NCBI GenBank assembly: GCA_964578175.1
Contig: CAZOBH010000001.1
Span: 33,522-97,521, forward strand
DNA length: 64,000 bases
Source of the DNA: RUG11788 sp964578175
Lineage (GTDB): Bacteria; Bacillota_I; Bacilli_A; RF39; UBA660
Direction of reading: 5' to 3'
Within the stretch, counting starts at the first letter, position 1, and the number at the start of each line of letters is the position of its first letter. A model generated the notes under the pieces. It was not told where the DNA came from, made no database searches, and saw nothing but the letters and a program-made list of their open reading frames with translations. The translations under genes and the position numbers were made by a program. Shown here piece by piece: positions 26,273 to 35,655 of this stretch.

Positions 26273-27649
26273 TTAAACATTTTTTATTTGTTTTGTTAAA
26301 TTTTCTATGGCTTTTTCCACTTCTTTATTCTTTTTCATTTCTTTCTCTACTTTATCACATGAATGGATAACTGTAGAATGATCTTTTCCACCAAATTCTG
26401 TTCCTATTTTAGGAAAAGATTCATCTGTTAATTGTCTACATAGATACATAGCTATTTGTCTAGGAAAAGCTATATTTGCACTTCTCTTCTTACTTCTTAA
26501 ATCATCCACTGTAATTTGAAAATAATTAGCTACAGCCTTTTGAATCTTAGCTACATCATTCTTTTCACTAATTATATCTTTATTAGTAAATCCATTAAGA
26601 GCATCTTTAGCAAGTTCTATATCAATATCTTTTCCCCAAGTAAGTGAATAAGCCATTAATCTTGTTAAAGCTCCCTCTAAATTTCTAACACTTCCACTAA
26701 TTGTTGCTGCCATAAACTCTACTACTTCTTCAGGAATTGGTTTTGTTAGTTTTTCTACATCAATTTTCTTTAATATAATAGCTTTTCTCAATTCAAGTTC
26801 TGGTGGAAAAATATCAACTGCTAGACCCCATCCAAATCTTGTTTTTAATCTATCTTCCAACTTATGTAGATCATTTGGTGAGGAATCTGATGAAATAATA
26901 ATTTGCTTATTTCCTTCATATAAAGTGTTGAATGTGTGGAAAAACTCTTTTTGAGATTCTTTTGCTCCACTTAAGAATTGAATATCATCTATTATTAATA
27001 CATCTATATCTCTATATTTTTTCTTAAAGAATCCAACATAATCAAAATTTGATCCATCATCATCTCTTCTATTCATTGCTACGAAATCATTTATAAATTG
27101 TTCACTCGAAATGTATAAAACTCTTTTATTGCTATGCTCTACTATATAATTTCCTATAGCGTGCATCAAATGAGTTTTACCTAATCCACTATTTCCATAT
27201 ATAAATAATGGATTATAGATTTTTCCAGGAGATTCCGCTACAGCAAGTGAAGCTGCTTGTGCAAATCTATTACTATTACCGACTACAAAATTTTCAAATG
27301 TATATTTTTTTATTAAGTTAGAATCAATTTTATAATCAACTGTTTCTTCAGTGTTTCCATTATTCTCATTTAAATCAACAATTGATTCTTTCTCTTCTTC
27401 TATCTCATCTTGTAAAACTAATTCAATATTATAATTATTACCTGTGACCTCTTTTATCGTATTATCAAGTAGATCTTTATAATTGTTAATTATATTTTTC
27501 TTATGAATTTCATAAGGAACCGTAATAATAAATATACCATCCTCTATTTTATATAGAGTTGTATCCATAAACCAAGTTTGATATGCAAGTGAGTCTAATT
27601 CGGAATTTAGTTTTTCTAAGACTTTAGACCATATAGATTGATTGTCCAT
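26273..27649 (-). CDS. dnaA: chromosomal replication initiator DnaA
   Basis: AAA+ initiator that opens oriC. The order is domain I (SIWSKVLEKLNSELDSLAYQTWF), a short acidic linker, domain III with Walker A GNSGLGKTHL and Walker B VLIIDDIQFLSGAKESQKEFF, and domain IV with the DNA-binding signature GKDHSTVIHSCDKVE. The start MDNQSIWSKV (458 aa) has GGGGGAG 9 nt upstream. A longer in-frame reading has no ribosome-binding site and passes through the Shine-Dalgarno. Confidence 0.97.
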   Translation of the reverse strand: MDNQSIWSKVLEKLNSELDSLAYQTWFMDTTLYKIEDGIFIITVPYEIHKKNIINNYKDLLDNTIKEVTGNNYNIELVLQDEIEEEKESIVDLNENNGNTEETVDYKIDSNLIKKYTFENFVVGNSNRFAQAASLAVAESPGKIYNPLFIYGNSGLGKTHLMHAIGNYIVEHSNKRVLYISSEQFINDFVAMNRRDDDGSNFDYVGFFKKKYRDIDVLIIDDIQFLSGAKESQKEFFHTFNTLYEGNKQIIISSDSSPNDLHKLEDRLKTRFGWGLAVDIFPPELELRKAIILKKIDVEKLTKPIPEEVVEFMAATISGSVRNLEGALTRLMAYSLTWGKDIDIELAKDALNGFTNKDIISEKNDVAKIQKAVANYFQITVDDLRSKKRSANIAFPRQIAMYLCRQLTDESFPKIGTEFGGKDHSTVIHSCDKVEKEMKKNKEVEKAIENLTKQIKNV

Positions 27650-27692
27650 ATTAAACCACTCCCCCCGGTTTATAAGTATTAATTTCAATTTA

Positions 27693-27722
27693 ATTGTAGC
27701 TTAATTTGTTTAAAAAAGTAAA
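27693..27722 (-). promoter_or_regulatory. dnaA promoter
   Basis: TTTACT -35, 18-bp spacer and TACAAT -10 on the minus strand. DnaA boxes start about 20 bp upstream, which would suit autoregulation. Confidence 0.5.
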
Positions 27723-27742
27723 TAGAAAAAAGGGTAAAAAAA

Positions 27743-27774
27743 TTATCAACAACTTATCAACAAATTTATCCACT
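27743..27774 (+). promoter_or_regulatory. DnaA box cluster 1 (three boxes)
   Basis: TTATCAACA at 27743 and 27754, and TTATCCACT at 27766, all in the same orientation and spaced 11 and 12 bp apart. Each differs from TTATCCACA by one base. Confidence 0.8.
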
Positions 27775-27807
27775 ATTATAAGCTTTTATTTTCAATAAAT
27801 AAAGGAG

Positions 27808-27825
27808 TTTTCCACATTTTCCACA
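27808..27825 (+). promoter_or_regulatory. DnaA box cluster 2 (two abutting boxes)
   Basis: Two copies of TTTTCCACA directly adjoin. Each has one mismatch to the consensus box. Confidence 0.75.
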
Positions 27826-27893
27826 AATTTTAATTAACAAGCAAATTTTAGTTTTAAACAACCATGTTGAAAATGTTAATTAATAATTTTATG

Positions 27894-27923
27894 TTGACAA
27901 TTATCTTGAAATATTATTATAAT
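27894..27923 (+). promoter_or_regulatory. promoter of the rpmH operon
   Basis: Perfect TTGACA and TATAAT hexamers with an 18-bp spacer. It is the best consensus promoter in the window. Confidence 0.8.
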
Positions 27924-27951
27924 AATGGAGATTTTAATTTGGAGGTGTATT

Positions 27952-28074
27952 ATGAAAAGAACTTATCAACCTAATAATAGAAAAAGAGCTAAAAAACATG
28001 GATTTTTTTCACGTGTAAAAGGAAAAGTATTAAATAGTCGTAGAAGAAAAGGAAGAAAAGTTTTAGCAAAATAA
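27952..28074 (+). CDS. rpmH: 50S ribosomal protein L34
   Basis: The 40-aa product starts MKRTYQPNNRKRAKKHGF and ends RRRKGRKVLAK. Both ends are typical of L34, but the middle is four residues shorter than the usual 44 (SRVKGKVLNS replaces RARMATKNGRKVLA-like sequence). A GGAGGTG Shine-Dalgarno precedes the ATG. It is the first gene of the plus-strand arm beside oriC. Confidence 0.95.
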   Translation: MKRTYQPNNRKRAKKHGFFSRVKGKVLNSRRRKGRKVLAK

Positions 28075-28124
28075 TACTGCTGGTAACAGTGGTTTTTTTA
28101 TTATATAATGAAACTGGTGATTAG

Positions 28125-28454
28125 ATGAAAAAAAGATATATTGTAAAAAATCAATATGAATTTACTAATATTATTAAAACATCTAAATATTATAGAAGGT
28201 CAATGTTCACTATATATATTAAGGATAATAACTTAGAATATTCGAGATTTGGAATATCAGTTGCAACTAAGATTGGTAATGCTGTTATAAGAAATAAAGT
28301 AAAAAGACAAATGAGAAATATAATAGATAATAGTAAAAATGTCTATAAAAAAAATTTAGATTATATTATAATAGTTAAGACTAATTATTTAAATTACTCA
28401 TATGAAGAAGTATTAAATGAATATAGTGAAGTAATAAAATATATTAATAAATAG
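28125..28454 (+). CDS. rnpA: ribonuclease P protein component
   Basis: Protein subunit of RNase P, which matures tRNA 5' ends. The RNR motif appears in AVIRNKVKRQMRNII (about residues 57-71), preceded by RFGISVATKIGNA. 109 aa is normal. GGTGATTAG-ATG is the start. Only a weak hairpin separates it from rpmH, so the genes are probably co-transcribed. Confidence 0.95.
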   Translation: MKKRYIVKNQYEFTNIIKTSKYYRRSMFTIYIKDNNLEYSRFGISVATKIGNAVIRNKVKRQMRNIIDNSKNVYKKNLDYIIIVKTNYLNYSYEEVLNEYSEVIKYINK

Positions 28455-28463
28455 GAGTTTTAT

Positions 28464-29381
28464 ATGCATAAAAAGAAATTATTTGTTTTAGTTCTAGTAT
28501 TATTATTGTTAACAGGATGTACTAAAACATTAAAAGTAGATGACAAAATAATAAAAAATGAAGAAACAGGTCAAACATTAACACAAAATATATTATGTAG
28601 ACCTACAGATAAGAATTTATTAAAGATTTATGAAAAGTATGAAAAAGAGACTAAAGTAAGTAAGTTACCTGAATGTACTGATTTTAAAGCAAATTCAGGA
28701 CATGATGAAGGATTATGGACAAATATATTTGTTAAACCATTAGCTTGGTTAATAATTAAACTAGGAGGAATAGTTAAAAATTATGGTTTAGCATTAATAA
28801 TTGCAGGTTTAGCAATTAGATTATTGACTTTCCCATTAACACAAAAAACAGCTATGCAATCTGAACTTATTGCAAAAGCACAACCTGAATTAGATAGAAT
28901 TGAGAAAAAATATGATGGAAAAGATGATCAAGAATCAATGTTAAAGAAGTCTCAAGAAATTGGTTTAGTATATAAAAAATTTAATATTAATCCATTTGCT
29001 GGATGTTTATATGCTTTTATACAATTACCAATATTTATTGCTTTCTTTGAGGGAATTCAAAGAGTACCAGTAATTTTTGAAGATAAATTCTTAACATTAA
29101 ATCTAGGAGTAACACCAGCTGTTGCTTTATCACAAGGTAATTTTCAATATATAATAATTATAATTATTCTTGGATTAATTACATATTTCTCATTTAAATT
29201 TAATGCTACATCATCTCAAAAAAATCCACAAACTCAAATAATGAATAAATCAATGGTAGTTATGATAATTGTTATGTCATTATTTATGTCTACAGCAATA
29301 GATATATATTGGTTAACAAGTAACTCATTTACAATAGTTCAAAATTTATTAATTAAGAGGAGGAAAATAGATGTTAAATAA
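28464..29381 (+). CDS. yidC: YidC/Oxa1 membrane insertase (lipoprotein form)
   Basis: Inserts and folds membrane proteins. A lipoprotein signal (LVLLLLTGC lipobox, Cys19) is followed by five predicted membrane segments. The positively charged groove residue lies in LAIRLLTFPLT, followed by the cytoplasmic hairpin with KAQPELDRIEKKYDG, then GCLYAFIQLPIFIAFFEGIQ. The lack of a large periplasmic domain is as in Bacillota SpoIIIJ/YidC1. It overlaps jag by 11 nt. Confidence 0.95.
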   Translation: MHKKKLFVLVLVLLLLTGCTKTLKVDDKIIKNEETGQTLTQNILCRPTDKNLLKIYEKYEKETKVSKLPECTDFKANSGHDEGLWTNIFVKPLAWLIIKLGGIVKNYGLALIIAGLAIRLLTFPLTQKTAMQSELIAKAQPELDRIEKKYDGKDDQESMLKKSQEIGLVYKKFNINPFAGCLYAFIQLPIFIAFFEGIQRVPVIFEDKFLTLNLGVTPAVALSQGNFQYIIIIIILGLITYFSFKFNATSSQKNPQTQIMNKSMVVMIIVMSLFMSTAIDIYWLTSNSFTIVQNLLIKRRKIDVK

Positions 29382-29985
29382 GTATGAATTTTCAGGGAAA
29401 AGTATTGATGAAGTAAAAAATCAAGCTTTATCTGAATTAAATGAAAAAGAAGAAAACCTTATAATTAATGAAAAAGAAACAAAGGGTGGATTATTTAAAG
29501 GAAAAAAGATTGAATTAGAAGTATATAAGAAAGAAGAAATAGTATCTTATATAAAAGAAGCAATTAAAAAGATAGCAAGTGATATGGGATTAGATTGCAA
29601 AATAGAAACAAAAATGAGAGATGGAATGTTAAACATATCATTATATAGTGATAATAATAATATATTAATTGGAAAAAATGGTAGAACAATAGATGCTTTA
29701 TCAACTATAGTAAAACAAATGGTACATAATGAAATAGGAGTTATGTATAAGTTTAATTTAGATGTTGGTGATTACAAAGTAAAACAACAAAAAAGAATAG
29801 AATCACTAGCAAAAAGAACAGCTAGAGAAGTATCTAGAAGCAAAATTGCTGCTAAATTAGATCCAATGAATTCATATGAAAGAAGAATAATTCATAATGC
29901 ATTAAATGATCACAAGTACGTATATACAGAAAGTGAAGGGGAAGAGCCTAATAGATGCGTTGTTATTAAACCAAGAGAAGATTAG
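29371..29985 (+). CDS. jag: RNA-binding protein Jag/KhpB
   Basis: Jag/KhpB binds RNA with KhpA and influences cell elongation. There is an N-terminal Jag-N domain (YEFSGKSIDEVKNQAL; KGGLFKGKKIELEV), a KH domain with LIGKNGRTIDALSTIV (about 106-121), and a C-terminal R3H domain (RRIIHNAL). 204 aa. GAGGAGG Shine-Dalgarno. Usual partner of yidC. Confidence 0.94.
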   Translation: MLNKYEFSGKSIDEVKNQALSELNEKEENLIINEKETKGGLFKGKKIELEVYKKEEIVSYIKEAIKKIASDMGLDCKIETKMRDGMLNISLYSDNNNILIGKNGRTIDALSTIVKQMVHNEIGVMYKFNLDVGDYKVKQQKRIESLAKRTAREVSRSKIAAKLDPMNSYERRIIHNALNDHKYVYTESEGEEPNRCVVIKPRED

Positions 29986-30007
29986 AGATAATTATTCTCT
30001 TTTTTTT
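29984..30007 (+). terminator. terminator after jag
   Basis: A short AGAGA/TCTCT stem with an AT loop, followed by seven T. Confidence 0.6.
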
Positions 30008-30045
30008 ATTTATATGATACAATATGTTGGATTTGGGGTGATAAT

Positions 30046-31401
30046 ATGCACGATACTATAGCTTGTATATCAACAGCACTAGGAATAGGAGCAATTTCAA
30101 TAGTTCGAGTAAGCGGAGAAGACTCAATTAATATAGTTAATTCAATTTTTAAAGGAAAAGATTTAAACAAAGTCGAAAGTCATACTATTAATTATGGTCA
30201 TATTATTGATAAGAGTGAAATAATAGATGAAGTATTGGTTAGTGTAATGAAAGCACCAAAAACATTTACTACAGAGGATATAGTAGAAATTAACTGTCAT
30301 GGTGGAATTGCAACAACAAATAAAGTGCTTGAATTATTGCTTTTAAAAGGTGCAAGATTAGCAACTCCAGGAGAATTTACAAAAAGGGCATTTTTAAATG
30401 GTAGAATAGATTTAGTAGAAGCTGAATCAGTAATGGATGTAATAAATGCAAAAACAGACCAATCACGAAAATTATCTATTAATCAATTAGATGGAAGAGT
30501 AAGTAAAATAATAAAAGATTTTAGACAAGAATTATTGGAATTAATAGCTAATATTGAAGTTAATATTGATTACCCAGAATATGAAGATATAGAAGAAATT
30601 ACTATTGATAGTATAAAAAAAGAAATGAATAACATTGAAACTAAAATGAATAAAATAGTTAAAGAGAGTGAAAATGGTAAATTAATAAGAGATGGAATAA
30701 AAACAGTTATAGTTGGAAGGCCAAATGTAGGAAAAAGTAGTATATTAAATAGATTATTAAATGAAGAAAAAGCAATTGTTACAGATATAGAAGGAACTAC
30801 TAGAGATATAGTAGAAGGAGAAATAAATATAGATGGAATTATATTAAAATTAGTTGATACTGCTGGAATTAGAGATACTGAAGATAAAATAGAAAAAATT
30901 GGGGTAGAGAGAAGTTATAAAGAGATAGATGAAGCTGATCTAGTTATAATGGTTCTTAATAATAATGAAAAATTAACCGATTATGATAAAGAATTACTTA
31001 ATAAAATAAAGGATAAGAATAACATAATAGTTATAAATAAAAGTGATTTAGATAGTAACATAGATATAGAAAGTATAGAGTCAGATAATATTATTAAAAT
31101 TAATACTATAGAAGAGAAAGAAATAGATAAATTAAGAGATAAAATAAAAGAAATATTTAATTTAGATAACATAAATAGTGGAGATTTTACGTATTTAAGT
31201 AATGCAAGACAAATAGTTCTTGCTAAAGAAAGTCTAGAAATAGTAGAAGAAATAAAAGAAGCATTAAAAAGAAATGATCCGGTTGATTTAATAGAAATAG
31301 ATATAAAAATGATTTGGAATAAATTAGGTGAAATTACCGGAGATAATTATGACGATGAATTAATCGATCAATTATTCAGTCAATTTTGTTTAGGAAAGTA
31401 A
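30046..31401 (+). CDS. mnmE: tRNA modification GTPase MnmE
   Basis: With MnmG it installs the cmnm5 group at U34 of tRNAs. It has an N-terminal folate-binding domain (DTIACISTALGIGAISIVRVSG), a GTPase domain with P-loop GRPNVGKSSILN, GTTRDI and DTAGIRD, and the C-terminal FCLGK catalytic Cys motif. 451 aa. GGGGTGATAAT-ATG start. Confidence 0.97.
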   Translation: MHDTIACISTALGIGAISIVRVSGEDSINIVNSIFKGKDLNKVESHTINYGHIIDKSEIIDEVLVSVMKAPKTFTTEDIVEINCHGGIATTNKVLELLLLKGARLATPGEFTKRAFLNGRIDLVEAESVMDVINAKTDQSRKLSINQLDGRVSKIIKDFRQELLELIANIEVNIDYPEYEDIEEITIDSIKKEMNNIETKMNKIVKESENGKLIRDGIKTVIVGRPNVGKSSILNRLLNEEKAIVTDIEGTTRDIVEGEINIDGIILKLVDTAGIRDTEDKIEKIGVERSYKEIDEADLVIMVLNNNEKLTDYDKELLNKIKDKNNIIVINKSDLDSNIDIESIESDNIIKINTIEEKEIDKLRDKIKEIFNLDNINSGDFTYLSNARQIVLAKESLEIVEEIKEALKRNDPVDLIEIDIKMIWNKLGEITGDNYDDELIDQLFSQFCLGK

Positions 31402-31409
31402 GTGATTAT

Positions 31410-33269
31410 GTGTACGATATTATAGTAGTAGGTGGTGGTCATGCAGGATGTGAAGCATCTTTAGCAGGAGCCAGAATGAATAATAAAACTTTATTAGTTA
31501 CGGGTAGAATTGGAAACATAGCTGATATGCCTTGTAATCCTTCAATAGGAGGACCAGCTAAAGGAATTGTTGTAAGAGAAATAGATGCATTAGGTGGAGA
31601 AATGGGTAAAAATACTGATAAAAGTTTTCTCCAAATGAAAATGTTAAATACTAAAAAAGGAATAGCGGTTCAAGCACTTCGTGCTCAAGCAGATAAAAAA
31701 ACATATAAAGAAGAAATGTTAAAAACATTGCAAAGTACTGATAATTTAACTATTAAAGAGGGAATGGTAGAAGATTTAATTGTTGAAGATAAAAAAGTAA
31801 AAGGAATTATTTTGAGTACTGGAGAAAAGATTGAAAGTAAAACAGTTATATTAACTACAGGTACATATTTAAAAGGTGCAATATTATATGGATCTACAAA
31901 ATATAGTGGTGGTCCACATGGTGAAGAACCATCATTACATTTAAGTGATAAATTAAAAGATTATGGATTTACTATAAAAAGATTAAAAACTGGAACTCCA
32001 CCAAGAATAGAGAAAGAAAGTATAGATTTTTCGAAAACAAAATTAGAACCAGGAGACAGTGTATGTCATAATTTTTCCTTTTCAAATAAAATTGAGTACG
32101 ATGTTAATGAACAAGTACCATGTCATTTAATATATACAACACCAGAAACCCATAAAATAATAAATGAAAACTTAGATAAATCTAGTATGTATGGAGGATA
32201 TGTTGAAGGAGTAGGACCTAGATATTGTCCATCAATTGAAGATAAAGTTGTAAGATTTAAAGATAAAGAAAGACATCAATTATTTTTAGAACCAGAAAGT
32301 TTATCTTATGATGATATATATTTACAAGGATTTTCAACTAGTATGCCTCATGATGTACAAGAAAAAATGGTCCATTCATTACCAGGATTAGAAAATGCAA
32401 AGATTTTAAAATATGCATACGCAATTGAGTATGATGCAATAGATTCAATGCAATTAAAACCTAGTTTAGAAACGAAAGTATTAGAAAACTTATTTACTGC
32501 TGGACAAATTAATGGAACTAGTGGATATGAAGAAGCAGCAGGACAAGGACTTATAGCGGGAATTAATGCAGCATTAAAGATTAAAAATAAGAAACCATTG
32601 ATATTAAAAAGAAACGAAGCATATATAGGTGTCTTAATAGATGATTTAATTGTTAAAGGAGTAATAGATCCTTATAGATTATTAACATCTAGAGCTGAAT
32701 ATAGATTATTACTTAGAAACGATAACGCAGATATAAGACTTAGAGAATATGGTTATGAAATTGGTTTAGTTAGTAAAGAAGATTATGAAAAATATAAGAA
32801 TAAAATTAATAATATAGACAAACTTACTAAAGAGTTACAATCCATAAAAATGACACCAGGAGATGAGAGTAATAAGTTTTTAGATAATTTAAAATCACCA
32901 AGATTATTGGATGGAATAAAATTATATGATTTATTAAAAAGAACAGAAGTTAAAATAAGTGATTTAATTCCATATATAACTAGTGAGTATGAAGATGAAG
33001 TACTTGAACAAGTAGAAATTAATTGTAAATATGAAGGATACATAAAAAAAGAACTAAAAGAAGTTAATAAAATGTTAGAATATGAAGAAATATCTATTCC
33101 TGAAGATATTGATTATAATAAAGTTACTAATTTAGCTAGTGAAGCAAGACAAAAACTTGATGAAATAAGACCAATAACAGTTGGACAAGCTGGAAGAATT
33201 AGTGGAGTAAATCCAGCAGATATTAATGTACTTATGATGTATTTAAAAAAGGGAAAACAAAATGGATAG
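31410..33269 (+). CDS. mnmG: tRNA uridine-34 carboxymethylaminomethyl synthase MnmG
   Basis: FAD-dependent partner of MnmE. The dinucleotide loop DIIVVGGGHAGCEASLAGAR begins at the N-terminus. MPCNPSIGGPAKG, LKTGTPPRI and GQINGTSGYEEAAGQG follow. The reading frame is open further upstream, but that part overlaps mnmE and starts only with TTG. The GTG directly before YDIIVVGG, 8 nt after the mnmE stop, gives 619 aa, the family length. AGTGAT is a weak Shine-Dalgarno. Confidence 0.94.
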   Translation: MYDIIVVGGGHAGCEASLAGARMNNKTLLVTGRIGNIADMPCNPSIGGPAKGIVVREIDALGGEMGKNTDKSFLQMKMLNTKKGIAVQALRAQADKKTYKEEMLKTLQSTDNLTIKEGMVEDLIVEDKKVKGIILSTGEKIESKTVILTTGTYLKGAILYGSTKYSGGPHGEEPSLHLSDKLKDYGFTIKRLKTGTPPRIEKESIDFSKTKLEPGDSVCHNFSFSNKIEYDVNEQVPCHLIYTTPETHKIINENLDKSSMYGGYVEGVGPRYCPSIEDKVVRFKDKERHQLFLEPESLSYDDIYLQGFSTSMPHDVQEKMVHSLPGLENAKILKYAYAIEYDAIDSMQLKPSLETKVLENLFTAGQINGTSGYEEAAGQGLIAGINAALKIKNKKPLILKRNEAYIGVLIDDLIVKGVIDPYRLLTSRAEYRLLLRNDNADIRLREYGYEIGLVSKEDYEKYKNKINNIDKLTKELQSIKMTPGDESNKFLDNLKSPRLLDGIKLYDLLKRTEVKISDLIPYITSEYEDEVLEQVEINCKYEGYIKKELKEVNKMLEYEEISIPEDIDYNKVTNLASEARQKLDEIRPITVGQAGRISGVNPADINVLMMYLKKGKQNG

Positions 33270-33966
33270 AAATGAATTTATAAGAGAAATTAAAAAACTT
33301 GGAATAGAATTAAATGACAGGCAATTAAATCAGTTAAACGAGTTTTATAAAATATTAATAGAATGGAATGAAAAAATAAATTTAACTACAATTACTGAAG
33401 AAAAGGAAGTTTATTTAAAACATTTTTATGATAGTTTAACTTTATATAGAGATATTGATTTAAACAAGAACTTAACAATATGTGATGTAGGTACAGGAGC
33501 TGGTTTCCCTGGTATAGTTTTAAAAATAGTTTTTCCTAATTTAAAAGTTGTTTTAATAGATTCATTAAATAAAAGAGTTATTTATTTAAAAGATGTAATA
33601 GATAGACTAGGTTTAAAAGATATAGAAGCAATACACACAAGAATGGAAGATTATTCAAAAGAATTCCCTGAAAAATTTGATTTAGTGACAGCTAGAGCTG
33701 TAGCAAATACTAGAGTATTATTAGAAATATGTTCAAAATCAGTAAAAATTGGTGGAAAGTTAATATTTTTAAAAGCAAATATAGAAGAAGAGATAAAAGG
33801 TATAGAAAGTGTATGTAGTGTTTTAAAGTTAAAATTGGAAAAAATAGACAGTTTTAAATTACCTATAGAAAATAGCACTAGAAATATAGTTTCCTTTACA
33901 AAAATAGAAAAAACACCTGATAAATATCCTAGGAATATAGATAAAATTAAAAAATTTCCGTTGTAA
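33262..33966 (+). CDS. rsmG: 16S rRNA (guanine-527-N7)-methyltransferase RsmG
   Basis: Methylates G527 of 16S rRNA. SAM motif is CDVGTGAGFPGIVLKI (about residues 74-89). The preceding WNEKINLTTIT and the later VTARAVAN are family signatures. 234 aa. It overlaps the mnmG end by 8 nt, as in the conserved mnmE-mnmG-rsmG-noc order. Confidence 0.96.
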   Translation: MDRNEFIREIKKLGIELNDRQLNQLNEFYKILIEWNEKINLTTITEEKEVYLKHFYDSLTLYRDIDLNKNLTICDVGTGAGFPGIVLKIVFPNLKVVLIDSLNKRVIYLKDVIDRLGLKDIEAIHTRMEDYSKEFPEKFDLVTARAVANTRVLLEICSKSVKIGGKLIFLKANIEEEIKGIESVCSVLKLKLEKIDSFKLPIENSTRNIVSFTKIEKTPDKYPRNIDKIKKFPL

Positions 33967-34020
33967 AAAATAAAGTATTAATATATAATTTATGTTATAA
34001 GAATAAATGGAGGGTTGAAT

Positions 34021-35550
34021 ATGGATAATACAAACGTTGTGAACGAAGAAGTTGTGCAATTATATTTAGATGATATAATTCCCAATAGATTTCAACCAAG
34101 GGAAGTATTTGATCAACAAGGATTAAAAGAATTAGCTGTATCTATTAAAGAACACGGTGTAATTCAACCAATACTTGTTAGAAAATTTGGAGAAAAATAT
34201 GAAATAATAGCTGGAGAAAGAAGATATAAGGCATCTACAATGGCAGGATTAACTAAGATTCCAGCAATTATAAAAAATTTAGATGATAAAGAAGCTTCAA
34301 AAGTAGCTTTAATAGAAAATTTACAAAGAAGAGATTTAACACCAGTAGAAGAAGCAAGAACATATCAAAAAATATTAGATTTAGATACTATGACTCAAGA
34401 ACAATTAGCTCAAACTATGGGTAAGAGTCAATCATCAGTATCTAATAAGCTAAGATTATTAACTCTTCCAGATGAAGTACAAGAAGCACTTCTTAATAAC
34501 AAGATATCAGAAAGACACGCTAGAAGTTTACTTAATGTTAATGATAAAAATACTCAAATAAACTTATTAAAAGAAGTAATTGATAATAAGATGACTGTTA
34601 GAGAATTAGAGAATAAAATAAAAGAAATGAATCCGACAGGAGACGATTCTAGTGATGGAGGGGTTGTTGCAGAAATGAATATAAATAGTGATTTAACACA
34701 AAATGAAAATAATAATAATAGTAGTTTATTTTCTGATCCAACAACTGTAGATATAAATAAAATAAGAGAACAATCTAATGATATAAATGTTGATGATGTA
34801 CCTGTTAATGAACCTCCTAAAAATATAGATGGTTTAATTAATAGAACACCAGGTGGTCCTAATATGAATACAAATTCATTTATTCCACCTATGCCTAAAC
34901 AAGAAGAAGTTATACAACCTTCTGTACAAGATGGAAATGGATTAATGGCTAGTATGCCTGAAATTACTCCAGATGATAATACACAAAATAATAATATGAA
35001 TATGGTAGAACCAGCACAAAATATTGATAATACATCTTTAGATAGTTTATTTAGTACACCTGCTCCAGCACAAGAACCAATTCAAAATACTGTTATGCCA
35101 CAACAACCAATGGGGTCTACTCCAGATTTAACAGCACCAAAAATTGCAACTGGAGATTATGGATTTAAACTTGATTTATCTCAAGCTAAATTAAAAACAG
35201 AAGTAATTAATAAACAAAGAGAATTAGATGGAAAACCTCCAATTACTGAAGAACAAAATCCAGGTAATAGAATAGCTGGAATGAAAAATAATCAACCAGA
35301 ATTAAATAATCAATCTCTAATTGGAAATCAAACTCCTTCAAACAATATTGAAAGTTTATTTAGTGATTTAACTCAAACACAACCACAACCAGTTGCTGAA
35401 AATACTGTTCAACCAATGGTATCAAATAATAGTAATGGAATAAATGAAGTTAAGAATCTAATTCAAAAATTAACTAGTGAAGGATATAATGTAACAATAG
35501 ATGAACTAAATCTTGATAACGAGGTTCAATTAATAATTAAATTTAAATAA
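34021..35550 (+). CDS. noc: Noc-like ParB paralogue with long C-terminal extension
   Basis: Nucleoid-occlusion-type ParB-family protein. The CTP-binding ParB N-domain includes NRFQPR and GERRYKAS (about 22-72). The helix-turn-helix is around TQEQLAQTMGKSQSSVSNKLRLL. Specificity positions read Gln137, Lys143, Thr148 and Arg165, close to the Noc set (Q, K, K, R) rather than ParB. Residues about 205-470 form a low-complexity Asn/Pro/Gln/Thr-rich linker, ending in a short folded tail (NLIQKLTSEGYNVTIDELNL). B. subtilis Noc has about 283 aa. The N-terminus lacks an obvious amphipathic membrane helix. Start ATG has GGAGGG 7 nt upstream. It is followed by a terminator. Confidence 0.9.
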   Translation: MDNTNVVNEEVVQLYLDDIIPNRFQPREVFDQQGLKELAVSIKEHGVIQPILVRKFGEKYEIIAGERRYKASTMAGLTKIPAIIKNLDDKEASKVALIENLQRRDLTPVEEARTYQKILDLDTMTQEQLAQTMGKSQSSVSNKLRLLTLPDEVQEALLNNKISERHARSLLNVNDKNTQINLLKEVIDNKMTVRELENKIKEMNPTGDDSSDGGVVAEMNINSDLTQNENNNNSSLFSDPTTVDINKIREQSNDINVDDVPVNEPPKNIDGLINRTPGGPNMNTNSFIPPMPKQEEVIQPSVQDGNGLMASMPEITPDDNTQNNNMNMVEPAQNIDNTSLDSLFSTPAPAQEPIQNTVMPQQPMGSTPDLTAPKIATGDYGFKLDLSQAKLKTEVINKQRELDGKPPITEEQNPGNRIAGMKNNQPELNNQSLIGNQTPSNNIESLFSDLTQTQPQPVAENTVQPMVSNNSNGINEVKNLIQKLTSEGYNVTIDELNLDNEVQLIIKFK

Positions 35551-35580
35551 AGGTTAATTAAATTAACCTTTTATTTTTTT
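35549..35580 (+). terminator. terminator after noc
   Basis: A perfect AAAGGTTAATT / AATTAACCTTT inverted repeat followed by a T-rich tract, separating noc from parA. Confidence 0.75.
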
Positions 35581-35655
35581 CTTTTTTTATATTTTTGTTT
35601 AAATAACTTTCTTTTTTTGATATTATATATATAGCATGTTTAAGAAGGTGAAAAT

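Larger units (their letters stand above)
27650..27951. other. origin of replication oriC
   Basis: The 302-bp intergenic region between divergent dnaA and rpmH is the strand-switch point of the whole window. It contains at least five DnaA boxes, a following AT-rich segment suitable for unwinding (about 27826-27893), and the two outward promoters. Confidence 0.88.

Noticed and set aside
28003..28018. parS-like TTTTTCACGTGTAAAA in rpmH
   Set aside because: Three mismatches to the consensus, and it encodes conserved L34 sequence; treated as coincidental.
28075..28100. Terminator between rpmH and rnpA
   Set aside because: Only a 4-bp ACTG/CAGT stem before the T run; too weak to call.
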